From positions 4,366,922 to 4,430,921 of the forward strand of contig NC_135563.1 of NCBI RefSeq assembly GCF_964340395.1: a DNA stretch of 64,000 nucleotides, in the 5' to 3' direction. The notes under the pieces are model-generated. The model saw only the letters and a list, made by a program, of their open reading frames with translations, was not told where the DNA came from and ran no database searches. A program made the position numbers and the translations under genes. Source of the DNA: Glandiceps talaboti. Lineage: Eukaryota > Hemichordata > Enteropneusta > Spengelidae. Below, piece by piece: positions 63,189 through 64,000 of the stretch (the stretch's first letter is position 1; each line of letters starts with the position of its first letter).

Positions 63189-63190
63189 AA
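63117..63190. repeat. (CAA)n-(CAG)n trinucleotide repeat in cytokine intron 3
   Basis: About fourteen CAA units pass into about nine CAG units in the 349-base intron between exons 3 and 4. Minus-strand open frames across it (poly-Cys) are artefacts. Confidence 0.97.
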
Positions 63191-63426
63191 CAAAAACAAC
63201 AACAAGGAAAAAAACTTGATGTGTGACATCAGTTATGACATGGAGGTATACTTCCATGGTCATGACAATAAACATTACAGCAGTAATCCGTGGCTCACTT
63301 TGCTACACTACGCCATCAAACAAATATACACGCTTTACTTTGTTTTTACGATAATACGCTTTCCCATCAACGTGTGGTATACAGTGGATTTAATGTTCAA
63401 CTTCCATTTCTTCCCTTTTTCTCCAG

Positions 63427-63603
63427 GAAAGAGATGTATTAGTTCTGCACAGAGACAACTTCAAAGTATTCCAATCATTCCTTGATGTCATGCATATGGA
63501 AGAATTAACACTCGAGGCAGACGGTCTTCCCAACCCATTTCATGAAGACTTTGCAACAATCCACACACATCTAAGCAAGCTCGTCGTCAAAGTAAATTCA
63601 CTG
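63427..63603 (+). CDS. IL-6/CNTF-like helical cytokine, exon 4 (helices B and C)
   Basis: This 177-base, phase 0-0 exon has acceptor TTTTTCTCCAG and donor CTG|GTGAGC. It encodes ERDVLVLHRDNFKVFQSFLD with VMHMEELTLEA (helix B), then DGLPNPFHEDF and ATIHTHLSKLVVKVNSL (helix C start). The block FHEDFATIHTHLSKLV closely follows the CNTF pattern (DFHQAIHTLLLQV), and NFKVFQSFLDVM follows its helix B. IL-6 and G-CSF also put B and C into one exon. There are no cysteines and no N-glycosylation sequons. Confidence 0.8.
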
Positions 63604-63906
63604 GTGAGCAATATGTCTTTTGACATTTACATTCAAGTTTTTTATTTAAAACAAAGCAGAAAGTCTTCAACAATTTTTGGATTGCAGTTTGCTTGTGGTT
63701 TTGTAACTACGACAAATTAATGAAAGCAGAACTCTATACTGATTTATCACATTGGAAGACTGTTTAGGGTGTCTACAACATTGTTTGCTAAATATAGTGT
63801 TTAAATATGCTAAAAAAAGTTCATTGTAAGCCAAACAAGACACATTCTGGAACCTATTTGGTATATATGTGATTTCTAATATTTCATATCTTTTCAAATA
63901 TTTCAG

Positions 63907-64000
63907 CTCAATCTCATGGGTCATACGGACAGTATTGATACTTCAGATGACATAACTAATGTTGACATCATGAACAACGCACAAATCCGTGACTTGCGAC
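63907..64000 (+). CDS. IL-6/CNTF-like helical cytokine, exon 5 (partial, runs off window)
   Basis: The acceptor CAAATATTTCAG opens in phase 0 with LNLMGHTDSIDTSDDITNVD and IMNNAQIRDLR before the window ends. This finishes helix C and begins the C-D loop. Helix D, which carries key receptor contacts in the family, must lie to the right. In total 194 residues are visible with no cysteine, unlike IL-6 and G-CSF (two disulfides) but compatible with CNTF, which has no disulfide. Confidence 0.75.

Noticed and set aside
62913-63275. Minus-strand 120-codon frame with a poly-Cys run
   Set aside because: It is the antisense of cytokine exon 3 plus the CAA/CAG repeat.

Overview
The window is genomic DNA of an animal. 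It is AT-rich, its genes are split by GT-AG introns, and it is crowded with microsatellites, minisatellites, hairpin MITEs and LINE or Penelope-like remnants. No bacterial or viral gene organisation is visible. The mix of elements, together with a gene resembling the gp130-class (IL-6/CNTF-like) cytokines, suggests an invertebrate deuterostome such as a hemichordate or cephalochordate. A lophotrochozoan is not excluded from sequence alone.

Layout. (1) 1-5.2 kb, plus strand: the 3' half of an SLC28 concentrative nucleoside transporter gene (five exons, ending at 5169), with minisatellites in its introns. (2) 5.2-13.5 kb: intergenic DNA holding a fold-back repeat, a 24-bp minisatellite in which almost every unit carries a CRE-like octamer, and a 2.4-kb non-autonomous element with poly-G inverted termini. 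(3) 13.5-17.1 kb, minus strand: a small predicted secreted protein gene (signal peptide, RQRR site, beta-rich Cys domain). A 5'-truncated Penelope-like element with GIY-YIG endonuclease and a candidate hammerhead ribozyme lies inside its intron. (4) 17-29 kb: an old duplicated non-coding block split by a later insertion, tandem repeats, and two doubtful minus-strand exons. (5) 29.5-31.7 kb: a complete fold-back transposon built of 21-bp repeats with target-site duplications. (6) 32.9-37.6 kb, minus strand: a hypothetical basic 138-residue protein, with a 95-bp satellite array in the probable first intron. (7) 37.6-60.5 kb: LINE fragments, a 9-bp-TSD hairpin MITE, other palindromes, long simple repeats and one doubtful exon.

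(8) 61.5-64 kb, plus strand: the most interesting locus. Four complete exons and the start of a fifth encode a secreted, so far cysteine-free protein. Its intron phases (1-0-0-0), exon sizes and residue pattern match long-chain class I helical cytokines, most like CNTF/CLCF1/IL-6. The gene runs off the right edge, so helix D is missing.

The genes do not form an operon or obvious pathway. They are independent loci separated by repeat-rich DNA. Coding calls rest on splice-site, phase and family-motif reading by eye; no database search was run.
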